NCBI RefSeq assembly: GCF_040412425.1
Contig: NC_089782.1
Coordinates: 24,673,122-24,737,121, forward strand
DNA from: Macrobrachium rosenbergii
Lineage: Eukaryota > Arthropoda > Malacostraca > Decapoda > Palaemonidae
Length of the DNA: 64,000 bases
Reading direction: 5' to 3'
Every line of letters starts with the position of its first letter. Positions within the stretch are counted from its first letter, which is position 1. This document shows, in pieces, positions 1-14,684 of this stretch. The notes beneath the pieces were generated by a model that made no database searches, was not told the origin of the DNA, and saw nothing but the letters and a program-made list of their open reading frames with translations. A program made the position numbers and the translations under genes.

Positions 1-128
<128 letters not shown>

Positions 129-306
129 CATTAAACTACAAAACGTCCTTTAATATCCAATTTTCTCTACCTCGGAAATAATATATTTTCTTACATGTTA
201 CCCGAAGGGTAACATATACGAAGACAAGAATTCAGGACTACAGTGACTCCTTAAACGGCACGGCCATCAAAGGACGTTTGTAGCTTAATGCTTGTATATG
301 AATCAC

Positions 307-667
<361 letters not shown>

Positions 668-1391
668 TATTTCTAATCTTATGAAAGGTAATTTGATAGG
701 TCCATTACTGTTATTTTAACATTATCAAAGACGCTTTTTACTGCTTTTAAATTTCTTTAATGAGGATAACAGCTTCCGGGTGTACGCTGCACCGGCATCT
801 CAAGAGGCAAGAATTTTCTTGCATTTCTTATCTTGCGGGCAATTCTCTCTGTATCTCGCGGAAAGATTTCGACCTTATCGGAAAACGCCCTAAGGCTTAA
901 TATTGCGCGATGAGAGCTCTCAGTTGCCAGTGGCTTCTTGGCTGAATGACTTAAGTACACATGATTATCTCACAGTGAGAGCGTCCTTTTGCTTTTTGTT
1001 AGCAAGATTGTCTGTTCCTCGTCGTATTCTGTAGTGCTTGTGTGTGTGCGTGCGTGTGTTCCTGTTTGCTTAGCGCTACCAGATTTAAAAAAAAAAAAAA
1101 ATTGTGTTGGACTGTCTGATGAAAGAAGCACTGGTGTATATAATTTGGTAGAAGTGATTGTAATTTTTCTTTTTAAGTGATTTTGTGACATTGGTTCATC
1201 GTGAAGCTTTTAAGCGATGATGGCTTTTAGTAATGTATAAAATGGTTAAGTTCAGTCATTATTTCTGAAATATTATAATGTTCGTCTGGATAAATGCTAT
1301 GTTAGTATGGCTTCTGATTTATGATATTATGACTTACAAAATATATAGTGGTAAATATCTAATGCGTTTTTTTATTTCATCGCTTGTAAAG

Positions 1392-1392
<1 letters not shown>

Positions 1393-1461
<69 letters not shown>
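1393..1461. repeat. (TTA)n microsatellite
   Basis: About 23 uninterrupted triplets. Confidence 0.97.
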
Positions 1462-2165
1462 GAGGGGTTGTGATGAACTTGTCAAAAGTGTTGCTCTTAA
1501 GTGAGATAGATCAAAACCATCGTCACAAATCTCAATCTGGGAACTTTTTCAGAGGTGAAAGTACTGCAATACAGTACGTTTATGGCAGCGCGCTCTTTCA
1601 GCCTGCATGTGCAGAGAGTAGATTCCATACTTGATAGAAATAAGCGTTTATTGGGTCAGGTCTGATCGAACAGCCCGTAAACCCCCCTCCCCCCTTTCAG
1701 TTCGCTGGTGTGATAGTATAGCTATTTGTAATGTGGAAATGGTTTAGCCCGCTAGTCGTAAACTTCTTTGTGTTTTGTTTATTTACCGAATTTCTGGTCT
1801 TTCTAATTTATTTAGTCGATTCTTGGGAGGAAAGGGCTAATTTGGGATTGCGTCTTGGATAAATCGGTGGGCTGTTGAGGTGGACATCAGTCGTTAGTTT
1901 GTTCATCAGCTGTTAGTTCATGTTTGGAGCGGGTTTAATATGTAGAGGAAGATAGACTTTATCTTTAGAATTGTTCCTCCCCGAAGGTTGGAGGATTACC
2001 TCGTCGAGGCCCTCACCAATGTAGATTTAGCCATTATTTTATAATGGCTGTTGAAAGCAGCGGTTAGAGATAGCACTTTGGAAATGGGGTCGTTGAAATG
2101 ACCCAAAGTATCACATGTTTGTTTCGTCAGCTGGACTTCCAAAGGCTTGGAACCCAGAACATTTC

Positions 2166-2169
<4 letters not shown>

Positions 2170-2196
<27 letters not shown>
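2170..2196. repeat. (GA)n microsatellite
   Basis: One of the minority of purine-rich arrays on the plus strand. Confidence 0.95.
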
Positions 2197-2462
2197 GTGG
2201 AGAGGAGAGAGAGAGGCATTTGCAGAATAAGGACATCCGTATTAGGAAGTAAATATACCTGCTTTCATGTTCCCCCTCCCTCACACCAGCCATTTATGCC
2301 AGACCTGCCCTCTCCGATACCCACTGCCCCTGCCATGCCCTGCCCTGCCCTGCTGCCCCCCACTCCCACCTCCCTGTTACCTGTCGCGCCACGCCGTATT
2401 CACTCTTACTTTCAGTCTGTACTTTCACTCTTGAAATTGCAGCAGCACCGCCAGGGTTACTC

Positions 2463-2466
<4 letters not shown>

Positions 2467-2535
<69 letters not shown>
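2467..2535. repeat. (CT)n microsatellite
   Basis: About 34 dinucleotides; a shorter run of the same kind lies at 2741-2763. Confidence 0.97.
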
Positions 2536-2537
<2 letters not shown>

Positions 2538-3921
2538 GTACTACTGTTTCTTTTGGAAGCACGAAGAATGAAGGCTGTTCCCGTCATGCGATATAATGAT
2601 AGCGTTGTCTCCCACGACCTTTGTTTTTCTTTTCTCATTGTGTATGCTTAGCTCCTGTACCTCTTATTTGCCCTACCGAACGTACAATAGGCTTTAGCAA
2701 TGTATACACTCAAAGCTTATTCAAGAACATGCATCACATTCTCTCTCTCTCTCTCTCTCTCTCGGGTCTCTGAATCTCTTTTTTCTCTATGCTTTCATAT
2801 TAAGTTATACAAGATGTTATTTTTATTTTAAATGATTATTTTTAGATCGTATGAGTTGAAAGCTCACTGAAGCGAACGTTTTCGTAAAATGAATTCGAGG
2901 TCTGACTCCTTGCCTTTGCGCATAAGCACTTGATTCTTTTTGACGTAAACTTAGACGCTTTGGACTGGATAAGTGGCAACTAAAGTTGATATCAACGAAT
3001 CCCTTTAAGGTTGAGGATATTGAAGTTTGTTCGTATTGGGCCATGCATTCTCCACGGGGTGATAATATAGAGAAAGTAGGGTGGGGTCATTTAAAGATCC
3101 CAGATGATTTTAAATGAACGTTTGAAAATTCCATAAAGCAACTCGAGAACAGCATTGCCGCAAACTATCATCCTCGTGCAGTATAAATTAAGAGTATTTT
3201 TCGGTCCTTGATCGTTGTAATAGCCCAAGGGTGAGGCCAAGACCATTAGCAATACCTATATGAATATATCAGAACTAAATCTTAATCATTACAGGCTTTT
3301 GCTAGCTTTTATTTTCCGTTCTGTGTTGTAATTTGCCCTTGTTTACTTGAAGCCGTATGCATAATCTGCTTCCAGGCTTGCATAAAGTTATCCATGCATA
3401 CCTAACGTATATTTGCTCATACATACATACGGTCATCAATGTATAACTTTTACAACTATGTATACCTACCGTAGATCATTACATACTTACATTAACCCGT
3501 TTATACCACTGACATTCATCGATGATTGCCTATGTACATCCGTGGATATACGTTGCATCCATGCACACTTTCACTTCAGCATACATCGTGTATTCACTAT
3601 AATTTCTTCTTTCTGTGAGATACACATACCTCATTTATATACTATATAATTTCTTCTTTCCATGAGATACATTCTTTCCAACGTCCATGAAACAGAGGCC
3701 AGAGCATCACCATCCCTTGGCCCCGGATTGAGAAGGGAAGGAAATAGTGAGTATCGATATCTGATGAATTGGTGATGATGATGATGAGGGCGAGCTAGGA
3801 AGGAAGAGGGCGGGGCCTGTGGATAGATGGACCCCCCAACCCACCTCCCATATCCGACCCCGCCACCGCTACCCCATACCCTCGAGTCTCTGCGTACGGA
3901 AGAGGGCTCAGCAAGGAAAGG

Positions 3922-3927
<6 letters not shown>

Positions 3928-3965
<38 letters not shown>

Positions 3966-4110
3966 CCGGAACCTCATACTCGGGAAGGGGTTGGGGGAAG
4001 GGGTGGAGATGAGAGGAGGGGTTTCTCCAGTGTCAAATTTCCCTTTGGGATGGAAATTGCTATAAAATAGAACAAAGGGATCAGGTTGAAAAGAGAAGAG
4101 GGAGCGTGCG

Positions 4111-4176
<66 letters not shown>
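3928..4176. repeat. (GA)n, then (CT)n-(CA)n compound
   Basis: (GA)n at 3928-3959 and, 155 bases on, (CT)n at 4115-4155 continuing into (CA)n to 4176. The two arrays could pair as an inverted repeat in single-stranded DNA or RNA. Confidence 0.9.
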
Positions 4177-4521
4177 TTCTAAAGTGATCCCTGGACACAC
4201 ATAGCAAGTGTCACTTTAATCGGTATCTCGTAGACATTCCGAGAGTTTTCCCAATGTGGCTGTTGTAGACCGAAGGTTCAAACAGTTAACAGATTCCATG
4301 CATTTACTTTGTTAAGACAGTGATACCCACTTTCTTCTGCATTTGCTTTGTGACAGCGGTATCTCGAGTACATTTCATCCGCTGGTCCTAGCTTAGTGTG
4401 CTCGGACATTTCCCAAGTCTGTTACCAATGCATATAACAAAACAAATTTATTGGTTCAGTTACAACTTCAAACTCAGTCGGATGTGTCTACTTCAAAGTA
4501 GTACTTTCCATGGTTAATACT

Positions 4522-4526
<5 letters not shown>

Positions 4527-4583
<57 letters not shown>
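4527..4583. repeat. (CT)n microsatellite
   Basis: Uninterrupted CT run of 57 bases. Confidence 0.97.
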
Positions 4584-4585
<2 letters not shown>

Positions 4586-4796
4586 GAACGCCTTTTGATA
4601 GAGAGCGTAGGTTCAATAGTTTTTTCTGAAATCTGCGGCCTTTCAGTTTGTATTTATGAAAAGTCCTCGATATGAAACTGTAAAAAAAAAAAAGAAAGAG
4701 AAAAGATATCAAAGAAAATTGTCTTCCAAAAGTAGAAAGGAGGGTTTAGAACCTTTTCTGCACTAGTAATGCCGTGAATTCATGATTTTTGAGTGC

Positions 4797-5018
4797 GAAA
4801 ACTTATATTATTAATTTGCACTATGATAAATGTCAATACAGTTAGTGATCTTGTGACATTGATATTGCATCATGTGATAAAAAATTATTATAATATATAC
4901 CAAGGTAAATGTCTGTAACATTGATATTGCATCACCTGACGAAAACTTGTATTGTTAATAATTAACACCAAGATAAATGTCAATACAGTATGTAGTGATC
5001 TTGTAACATCTGATAGTT
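4797..5018. repeat. Three-unit degenerate tandem repeat
   Basis: Units beginning near 4797, 4878 and 4941 share GATAAATGTCAATACAG, GTGATCTTGT and ACATTGATATTGCATCA. Unit lengths are about 60-80 bases. Confidence 0.6.
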
Positions 5019-5043
5019 TTTATTCTTTTTATTGTCTTGTCCG

Positions 5044-5251
5044 GAGAGAGAGAGAGAGAGAGCTGCCTCTTATGCCAACGATGAACGTGATAAGGACAGT
5101 AAGCGATTTAGCTCGAAAAGGTATCATTATTCGGTGCATTCTGCTCCCATTAGCTCTTGGCTCGTGTTTCGCTCCTTGTGTCACGTTTCGTCCGCTGTTC
5201 GGTTGGAAAGTTGAGGATTGGCGACATCAGAGAGAGAGAGAGAGAGAGAGA
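5044..5251. repeat. Two short (GA)n arrays
   Basis: Runs at 5044-5062 and 5230-5251 flank about 165 bases of unique sequence with a higher GC content. Confidence 0.9.
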
Positions 5252-5538
5252 ATTGCCCATTACATAGCACAACCAGTCGTCCTTGTAACAATGTGATTGC
5301 CGAAATTCGATACCTTGAGTACGGATCACTGTGAATGTGCAAGTGGCTGCGTAGTATTGTTATATTTATTTATATACTAGTGCAGGTAAATTATATACAT
5401 ATATACATATGTATATGTATGTGTGTGTATTTATAAATTGTGTGTATTTGTGTTTGACTTTACAGCATATGAGCTTTATTAAAATATTTGCACTTTCAAC
5501 AAAAATAGTTGACCCGGTGTTTTTTTTTTTTATTATCC

Positions 5539-5541
<3 letters not shown>

Positions 5542-5570
<29 letters not shown>
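5542..5570. repeat. (CT)n microsatellite
   Basis: Short CT run after a poly-T stretch. Confidence 0.95.
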
Positions 5571-5571
<1 letters not shown>

Positions 5572-6028
5572 GGGATAGTATATGAGATGCAATGCGTAAA
5601 CATTCTGATTAAAGTGTTTATCTCTTCTGCGTATCTTTAACCATTGTGTATCTTTTGACAGATTTGCAAAGAGGTTTGCCAGCAGCCTATCTCAATTGTG
5701 TCTGGCCTTGGAATTCACATTTTGCTCTTATTTTCCCCGCCTTGAAGAGTTTCATATAAAAGTTTCATACAAGAATTTCATATCTCTGGTTTTCATCAAA
5801 CGTGGATCTCACCGGCTAATGCTATCAGGATTAAGCCAGCCTTGTGCTGGCACGGGCTCTTGCTCTTCAGCACCCCGTAAATGGCATTGCGTTAGAAAGA
5901 AGAAAAAATGGGGAATTTTATATCATAAGACATGTCGCAACCCTCAAAGCTGACCGAATATTCGTTATATTTACACCAGTTTTAAAATGAGGTAACTCAC
6001 TTCCTTCTTCAGTTAAACAAACTAGCTT

Positions 6029-6036
6029 GCGCGCGC

Positions 6037-6106
<70 letters not shown>
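6029..6106. repeat. (GC)n-(ACGC)n-(AC)n alternating array
   Basis: 78 bases of unbroken purine-pyrimidine alternation that pass from GC to ACGC to AC units. Sequences of this type favour left-handed Z-DNA. Confidence 0.95.
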
Positions 6107-6108
<2 letters not shown>

Positions 6109-6237
6109 CCAAGTGTACCTTTCACCTAAGAACAGTCATGCATCAATTGGTTGTCTTTGGAAGTTGATAATTATTCCCCTTCGGTTTTCTCTTCTCTCGA
6201 GGAGAAAATTGATACCCGTTGTGTGTGAGTTCAGACA

Positions 6238-6240
<3 letters not shown>

Positions 6241-6275
<35 letters not shown>

Positions 6276-6457
6276 CCGATCAAGTTTTCCTGCCATTCTT
6301 GTTACAGTTCTGCTGAAATTCAGTCAGTGACTACAATCTGTGTTTTCACCTTGACTAACAATTTGATCATAGTTTTTTTTTTTCTTCTTTCTTCTTCTTC
6401 TTCTTCTTCTTCTTCTTCTTCTTCTTCTTCTTCTTCTTCCAAAAAGTAACGCCCCCG

Positions 6458-6502
<45 letters not shown>
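6241..6502. repeat. (CT)n, (TTC)n and (CT)n arrays
   Basis: CT at 6241-6272, TTC at 6383-6440 and CT at 6461-6502, all pyrimidine-rich on the plus strand. A further short CT run is at 6737-6758. Confidence 0.95.
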
Positions 6503-6504
<2 letters not shown>

Positions 6505-6758
6505 CTTTTATCAGATAACTAGTTTAGAGAAATTTCACGAGAAAAAAGATTGTTTTTTTTTTTTTATTCTTGGGTGGTCAGTGTTATGTGATCAAGTATT
6601 TTTTTGCGCTTGGAGACCAAGGTGGAGGTATACAGTTGCTTTCCTGGCAGTGAAAAAAAAAACAGTCGAAAAATACATAATGAATTGTTCAGGCCCTCTG
6701 GGCATCACACGGCAACCTGAGATAATGGCTCTCTAACTCTCTCTCTCTCTCTCTCTCT

Positions 6759-9308
6759 GAAAAGTCTCAGGCATCAAAGTCAAAGAGGGAAATGACAACA
6801 TTTTCTGTTAAGTCATTTTATCCTTTCAAGTTGTATTCCACGCGCGGGAACACGAGAGACTAGTTCATCTCTGTACAAAACCTGTAGCCTCAGTTTCTGA
6901 ATGTTGGACGAGTCCAGTGGTCCACGCCAGGGTTTATTTCACTTCAGGGCCGCCATTAGGCAGTAGGCCTGAAATAACCAACCTCCATTAGTCTTAAAAC
7001 GGTTTGTGGCTGTCAGAATGCTCCAAATGAACTTTTTATTTGTGAGAGGAGATAGGACATTATTTTTATTGAAGCTGAAATATTTACTCATGCGGTGTAC
7101 TGTAGGCACTAATTAAGGTTCTTTGCAGAGTCCCTTCGCCCCCTGGCTGCAACCCCTTTCATTCCTTTTACTGTAACTCCATTCATATTATCCTTCTTCC
7201 GTCTTGCTATCCACCCTTTCCAAATAATTATTTCACAGTGCAACTGCGAGGTTTTCCTCCTGTTGCACCTTTCAAACCTACCTACTGTCAATTTCCTTTC
7301 CAGCGCTGAATGACCTCATAGGTCCTAGTTCTTGGCCTTTGGCCTGAACTCAATATTCCAGTCCCTTGATACTCAAAACTCCTTGGTTTGGATAGGCTGG
7401 CGAGCGAACCCTATTATCCGCGCCTTTGTTCAAGGTGATGAAACCCCATTTTTTACAGGAACGCCTGATCAGCTTGAACTCTTGAACAGAGTTCCTTTGA
7501 CATTTTGATCGAGGCGAAGCGGTAATAAATTGCGCTTTTCCCTTTATCTTTCAGTTGTTATTACCCGAGGGAAAAAAAGGCTGGGAGATTTTATCGGGGC
7601 CAAATTTATGGAAACCGTTATCGTCGAATGAAGGCTGTGGCCGATGGTCGAGTACATCCTTATTTTGCTTGCGGTCGTTTGTATGCCCGTCACCATTCGC
7701 GCAATTTAAAGCCGAGCTCCCTGGCGCTCTTTAAGGCCACCTAACCTTTACTTGCTTAGTCCTTAAAGTATACATTCTGTTTTATATGAGAAGCACCACT
7801 GGAATATTTATTTTGTTTTATGCACTTGAGTTTTACATTTTGTTAGTATTGCACCATACTCACCTTCAGTTACCTGTCATTTGAATGTCGGTCATTTGAA
7901 TGTGTTGCAGTGATCCGTAGTCGCTTTTATTCCCAGTTATTCTAACAGTGCCTGTCCACCTGACCTAGCATTATGCATTAGAGATTAAATTGGTAATTTA
8001 ATAAAAATCTTTGTTTACTGGATCTTACAGATCATTCACAGGCATCACATTCCCCAGGTTGCTGGTGTTACCACATTTGAAATTGACCAAATATTAGTGC
8101 ATCAGAGCTATATCATTGCATAGTATATCCTGTTACGCATGTGTTAAGATATCCTCCCCCGCCTACTCCAGCTTCAACACATGAAATGAACGCCATTGCA
8201 CACCTCTTTTATTGTTAACTTACCTGTCGTTTATGTTCAGGTGTGCCCGACCCATTCATCATAGCATCGTCACTCGTGAACTTTACAGCGAATGTACAGT
8301 AAGTTCAGGCCAATTATTTCCGGCGTGGCCTTGGCAGTATTAGTCGCCGAAATGAGAAGGAGAACCAGAACACGAATGAGGGTTGGGATGAAGGGCCAAG
8401 GTCTTAGGACAGAAGGGTGTGGCACGAGCGAGCCTTATTGACTTCCAGAAAACTGCCCCCCGAGATCCTTATTCGTATTGTAGGAGCTCTACGCAGCCTC
8501 GCTTTACTGGTGGTGGTGATTGCGTTTTCCTGCTATGGGGGTCGGGTTGGGGGTGGTTGTAATAGATAGAGTCCTGTGGCGAATGGAGGTTGCTAAATAT
8601 ACCCCCTCCGTGCTTTGTGTGTGAGGCATGATGGTTAATTCTTCAGTGTTCGTTTAGTTTTCCTATTACTTTTTGTTTATATCTCCCAACTTTTATTGAA
8701 GCTTAAGTCTTGAAATGGGGTCGGTTTTCTTTGTGTCGCCTGGTGTTTTTGTTGCAGATGATTCCAGTGCATGTGATTTTGACACTTGACTTGTTTATGA
8801 TAGTTTACCCGACCTTTGTACGCTCATGGAGCTAATTGGTGTTCTGACAGCTGCTAGAGTGCAAATTTTTGCACGTCATTCATCTTGGCATGCTCTCGCT
8901 CATCCTTCGTATTGGAATAAGAAACATTCTTTGTAATTTCTTAGAAATAAGATTGTGCCTCTTGAGTTTTCTTTCCATTTCCTTTCTTCTTTTATATCGT
9001 CACCAAGACGAGTAACTAATTAAACTAGAATTCTCCACATTTCCTATAGTATCCGCGCCTTCAAGACGCACATGTATATATACTCCTGTAATTGAAAGAA
9101 CAAGAGAAAAGTAACGATACAGAGCGTTAATTGACTTATACCGTCTTAGGTGACGACGAACCTGTCTCTCGGGCAGAAGGGTTAAAAAGGATTTCAGATT
9201 CTTGAGATCTTTCGTCATTATTTAAGAGGACATTCTTCTCGTCACCTTAAAGGGGAACAAGCTGTTTCGGTGGACTTTTTTATTTCTTACAACTTCTTGG
9301 AGGTACCG

Positions 9309-9310
<2 letters not shown>
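6759..9310. other. Microsatellite-poor stretch without a recognised gene
   Basis: Apart from the family A copy at 7087-7365 this is unique-looking, moderately CpG-rich DNA. I see no splice-bounded open frame, RNA gene or promoter that I can support. Confidence 0.5.
7087..7365 (+). mobile_element. SINE-like family A, copy lacking the 5' end
   Basis: It begins around CATGCGGTGTACTGTAGGC and carries GGTTCTTTGCAGAG, CAACCCCTTTCATTCC, GTGCAACTGCGAGG, CTCATAGGTCC and TTGGCCTTTGGCCTGAA. It matches the copies at 22487 and 31788 closely apart from point changes. No clear target-site duplication was found. Confidence 0.7.

Positions 9311-9358
<48 letters not shown>
9311..9358. repeat. (CT)n microsatellite
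   Basis: Uninterrupted CT run. Confidence 0.97.
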
Positions 9359-11782
<2,424 letters not shown>

Positions 11783-11811
11783 TTGTGTGTAACTTCTCTC
11801 TCTCTCTTACG

Positions 11812-11985
11812 GCTCACACCAGTCGACTAGGTACCTCATTCATGGGGTTAATTTAGCCCGGGCACGTGGGATTTATTGATTTATTTGTTTAATTATTACT
11901 CGCCCATCTGTCCCCTCCTCGTCCCGTTCGGGATTCGAACACCGGTCGTCCAGTTGTAAGCGCTTTAGGTGTTGTGACCCTAATA
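11812..11985 (-). mobile_element. tRNA-like SINE fragment, minus strand
   Basis: On the minus strand, AAAGCGCTTACAACTGGACG is followed by GTGTTCGAATCCC (B box, complement of 11931-11943) and a GC-rich body ending near GGTGTGAGCCG. The A-box region is poor. It abuts the large (TA)n array at 11659-11782. No target-site duplication was identified, so the ends are approximate. Confidence 0.45.
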
Positions 11986-12244
11986 TACAAAAATTGATTC
12001 GCTTTCAGGGTATTTTATGTCACCCACAGATTATGCTTTTTGGATCATTTTGCCTTTCCATTTTTTAATAAGTGAGTTTTTCGTAGTTTCCCTCGAACTG
12101 TATAGGTTTGGTCATTGTTTGTCCAAAAGGTACTTCAGTGTGTTTTTAGTATGAGTGCGTGTATGATGCAATCTTTGCTGTAATTATTATAATCTTGTAA
12201 AGTTGGATTTTAAGATTGGCCCATAGAAATATTCCGTTTCTGTA

Positions 12245-12249
<5 letters not shown>

Positions 12250-12302
<53 letters not shown>
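12250..12302. repeat. (CT)n microsatellite forming a splice-acceptor-like tract
   Basis: The CT run is followed directly by TGACGCAG, so together they look like a 3' splice site. The plus strand is open for 54 codons after it (12311-12472), but I see no good donor. Confidence 0.95.
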
Positions 12303-12306
<4 letters not shown>

Positions 12307-12845
12307 GCAGGTGGTAAAAGCGTTTCCTAAGTTCACCTGCCCTCAGCTGAAACCATCCATGTCACAGGTGCCAGTCTTCGAACAAATCGAAGGCCTGGAC
12401 AGTTATTTGCTTTTTAAGCTTAGAGATTTTGGTCTTATTTGCAAAGCGGTTTGTAGGTTCGTGTATTTTTTTTAATATTGCTTGTAATTTCATGAATTGA
12501 AAGATTGTGAACCATTTTAATTGAGTATCTAGATTGACATTTTTGGTTTTCTTTTATGAGAAATTAGAAAGATTTCCTCAGTCAAGTTACTACCAAACAT
12601 CTTTGCTGGGTCGTATCTTGTTACATAATCTCGTTATTTCTTACGGTTGTTTCTCTGTGTGTGTGTGTGTGTGTGTGTCTGTGTATCCAAAGTTTGAAAG
12701 GTTCTTAAATTCTTTGTTTACGTGACAAAACCGTATTTTTCGATTAACACACTTGTGTAATCGGATCACTGATAACTATAATTACAGAAAGTGGTTAAGC
12801 ACTTAGCCTACATATATGCACACGTGTGTATGTTTGTGTATTGTA

Positions 12846-12856
12846 AATATATATTA

Positions 12857-12895
<39 letters not shown>

Positions 12896-12899
12896 TATC

Positions 12900-12930
<31 letters not shown>

Positions 12931-13044
12931 ATATACATTATAAATCAGGCATACATATATATTTATATAGTTATATATTATATATGTTTAGAATATATAT
13001 ATATATATATGTATATATATGTGTATATATGTGTGTGTGTGTGT
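12846..13044. repeat. (TA)n/(TG)n-rich composite
   Basis: Interrupted TA runs ending in a GT run. A pure GT run is also present at 12657-12678. Confidence 0.93.
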
Positions 13045-13176
13045 AAAGTGTGTGAATAATGTGTTCAGTTCGAGTATGTGAAGGCATTGTGGATGCTTGT
13101 ATTCTGTTAATAGTAAGGAACACCGCGTGATATTGCATTCTCTTTAATAATAAATTTTTCTTTTCTTCTGTTTCAG

Positions 13177-13213
13177 GTGAGTGGTTTTGCATAAAGGAGA
13201 AAGCTTGTTATGG
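13177..13213 (+). promoter_or_regulatory. Possible recursive-splice exon (ratchet site)
   Basis: Seen: a long pyrimidine tract (TTTTTCTTTTCTTCTGTTTC) ends in CAG directly abutting GTGAGT, i.e. a 3' splice site fused to a strong 5' splice site. A second strong donor (TGG|GTGAGT) follows 37 bases on. Known biology: CAG|GTRAGT after a polypyrimidine tract defines recursive splice sites in long Drosophila introns, and vertebrate versions have a nearby downstream donor (RS-exon). Inference: if a plus-strand gene spans this point, it may be spliced stepwise here. No host exon upstream is visible. Confidence 0.35.
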
Positions 13214-13278
13214 GTGAGTTGGACATCAAGGGTTCTCAAGGCCCTGTTTGCTTTCGTGCTCTGTTTGAAGGGAAGCAG

Positions 13279-13283
<5 letters not shown>

Positions 13284-13344
<61 letters not shown>
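13284..13344. repeat. (CT)n microsatellite
   Basis: Lies between the recursive-splice-like site at 13177 and the small ORF at 13397. Confidence 0.97.
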
Positions 13345-13346
<2 letters not shown>

Positions 13347-13396
13347 CAGTTGAGTCGACGATGATCTGTGTTCATCTAACCATTTTCCTCTTTCAA

Positions 13397-13510
13397 ATGA
13401 GTGGTTTTGCCACTGCCATTGGAATCGCCGTCATGTTTTATGTGTCGTATCTTCTATTTATTTCACGGCGAGAAACTGCGGAAGTTATTAAGTTTATTAC
13501 CTTTGATTGA
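13397..13510 (+). CDS. Possible 37-codon membrane micropeptide ORF
   Basis: Seen: ATG with A at -3 (TTCAAATGA), 37 codons, stop TGA. The product has a hydrophobic segment from about residue 4 to 23 (FATAIGIAVMFYVSYLLFI) followed by a charged tail (SRRETAEVIKFITFD). The layout resembles small single-pass membrane peptides, but I do not recognise a family. It lies about 50 bases after a (CT)n array and shares a 12-base stretch (GAGTGGTTTTGC) with the splice-like site at 13176. T-rich DNA often gives hydrophobic short ORFs, so chance is a serious alternative. Confidence 0.18.
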   Translation: MSGFATAIGIAVMFYVSYLLFISRRETAEVIKFITFD

Positions 13511-13985
13511 TAATAATTATAAACACCATCTGGTTTGTTTACTAATGTATGGATCTTCTTTCGCCTTAACCCATCAGACAGAAAGACCAGAAGTCACTGG
13601 TACAGTTATTCTGTGAAGTGATTCGGTAGGAAAACCATTGTATATCATTTTTTTGGTATCAGGAAATGTATATACTAGGAGAATCCTTATCGGAGATGGA
13701 TATTGCTTTTGCAAAACAGACTTTCAAAGGATAAACTTTTCTTCCTGAAATTCATCTGTTACCGTACTGAGTCATAATTGTTATATTTTACTTCCGTCAG
13801 CATCCCCCAATATCCGTAAGACAGTATTCTCTTTTAATTTATCGGCTCTTGGGCAAGTAATTCTAAGTTTAAAGGCGTTAAGAGTGACTTCACTATCTGC
13901 AGTCGATTGCCAGCTTTCCACGATTGTCTTTATATACTATTGCTGCCGGACTTCAGAGTCAGTTATAAAAAATTCACCGTATTAA

Positions 13986-13986
13986 A

Positions 13987-14039
<53 letters not shown>

Positions 14040-14200
14040 AGATGAACCCTATTCGTATGAAACAAGCCCACAGCGGCCATTGACTTGAAATTGAAGCTTC
14101 CAAAGAATATGGTGCTCATTAGGAAGTAAGAGAAAGTAAAGGGAAATACAGAAAGAAAAGATCTCACTTATTAAAAAGAAAAATAAATAGGTAAATAGTT
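13986..14200 (-). mobile_element. (AAT)n-tailed dispersed element, family B copy 1
   Basis: After a (TTA)n run comes CAGGAGATGAACCCTATTCG, then AAGCCCACAGCGGCCATTGA, CAAGCTTCC-like sequence and GGGAAATACAGAAAG. It is closely similar to 32457-32685. Read on the minus strand the element ends GAATAATAAT..., i.e. it has an AAT tail, which is why the minus orientation is given. No coding sequence is seen. Confidence 0.65.
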
Positions 14201-14653
14201 ACAAATGTGTTGAAATGCAAGGAGAATTGCATTAGGATAGTAATGCAGTATCAATATTAGCGCATTTATGTTTGTTTTTGCCGAATTTGCAATTTCATTA
14301 CAGATATACAAAACGCCTAAACTTGAAAGAGTCCTCCAGGTATAGAGCTCTCTGTGCAACAAGGGAATGTGTCAGCTCTCAAACAAAGCCAGCCTTACAT
14401 CCTTTCATGCTTGTTTGGACCCAGAGGGCAGACAGAATGGAGACACGTCGCAAATTGCCAGAATAAATCTTCGGGAACCCCCTGGGGCTTAAGGGATGAT
14501 GGTCAGGCTACTGCATTTGTGCCCTCTGGCGGGATAGCCTAGGAACAGAAAAAGTTGTTGTTAAGGAACGGACAGTTGGGCGAGAGGAAGGATTGTGTTG
14601 GATATCTCAAGTGAGATAGTTGATGGAGACAGAAAAAATGGGAAGTGACTTAT

Positions 14654-14684
14654 TGTGCCTATGCTCAAGAAGAGCATAGGCACA
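14654..14684. repeat. Perfect 13-bp hairpin with AAGAA loop
   Basis: TGTGCCTATGCTC and its exact reverse complement are separated by AAGAA. The core CTC-AAGAA-GAG is the same as that at the centre of the adjacent fold-back element (14908-14934), so the two hairpins are probably related. Confidence 0.8.

Noticed and set aside
2098..2638. Open frames with Arg-Glu or Leu-Ser runs
   Set aside because: Translation of (GA)n or (CT)n; the many similar frames across the window have the same cause.
9000..9218. 72-codon minus-strand frame with an internal acceptor-like TTCAATTACAG
   Set aside because: The frame after the acceptor does not fit the phase of the 15337 exon and stops early; no donor seen.
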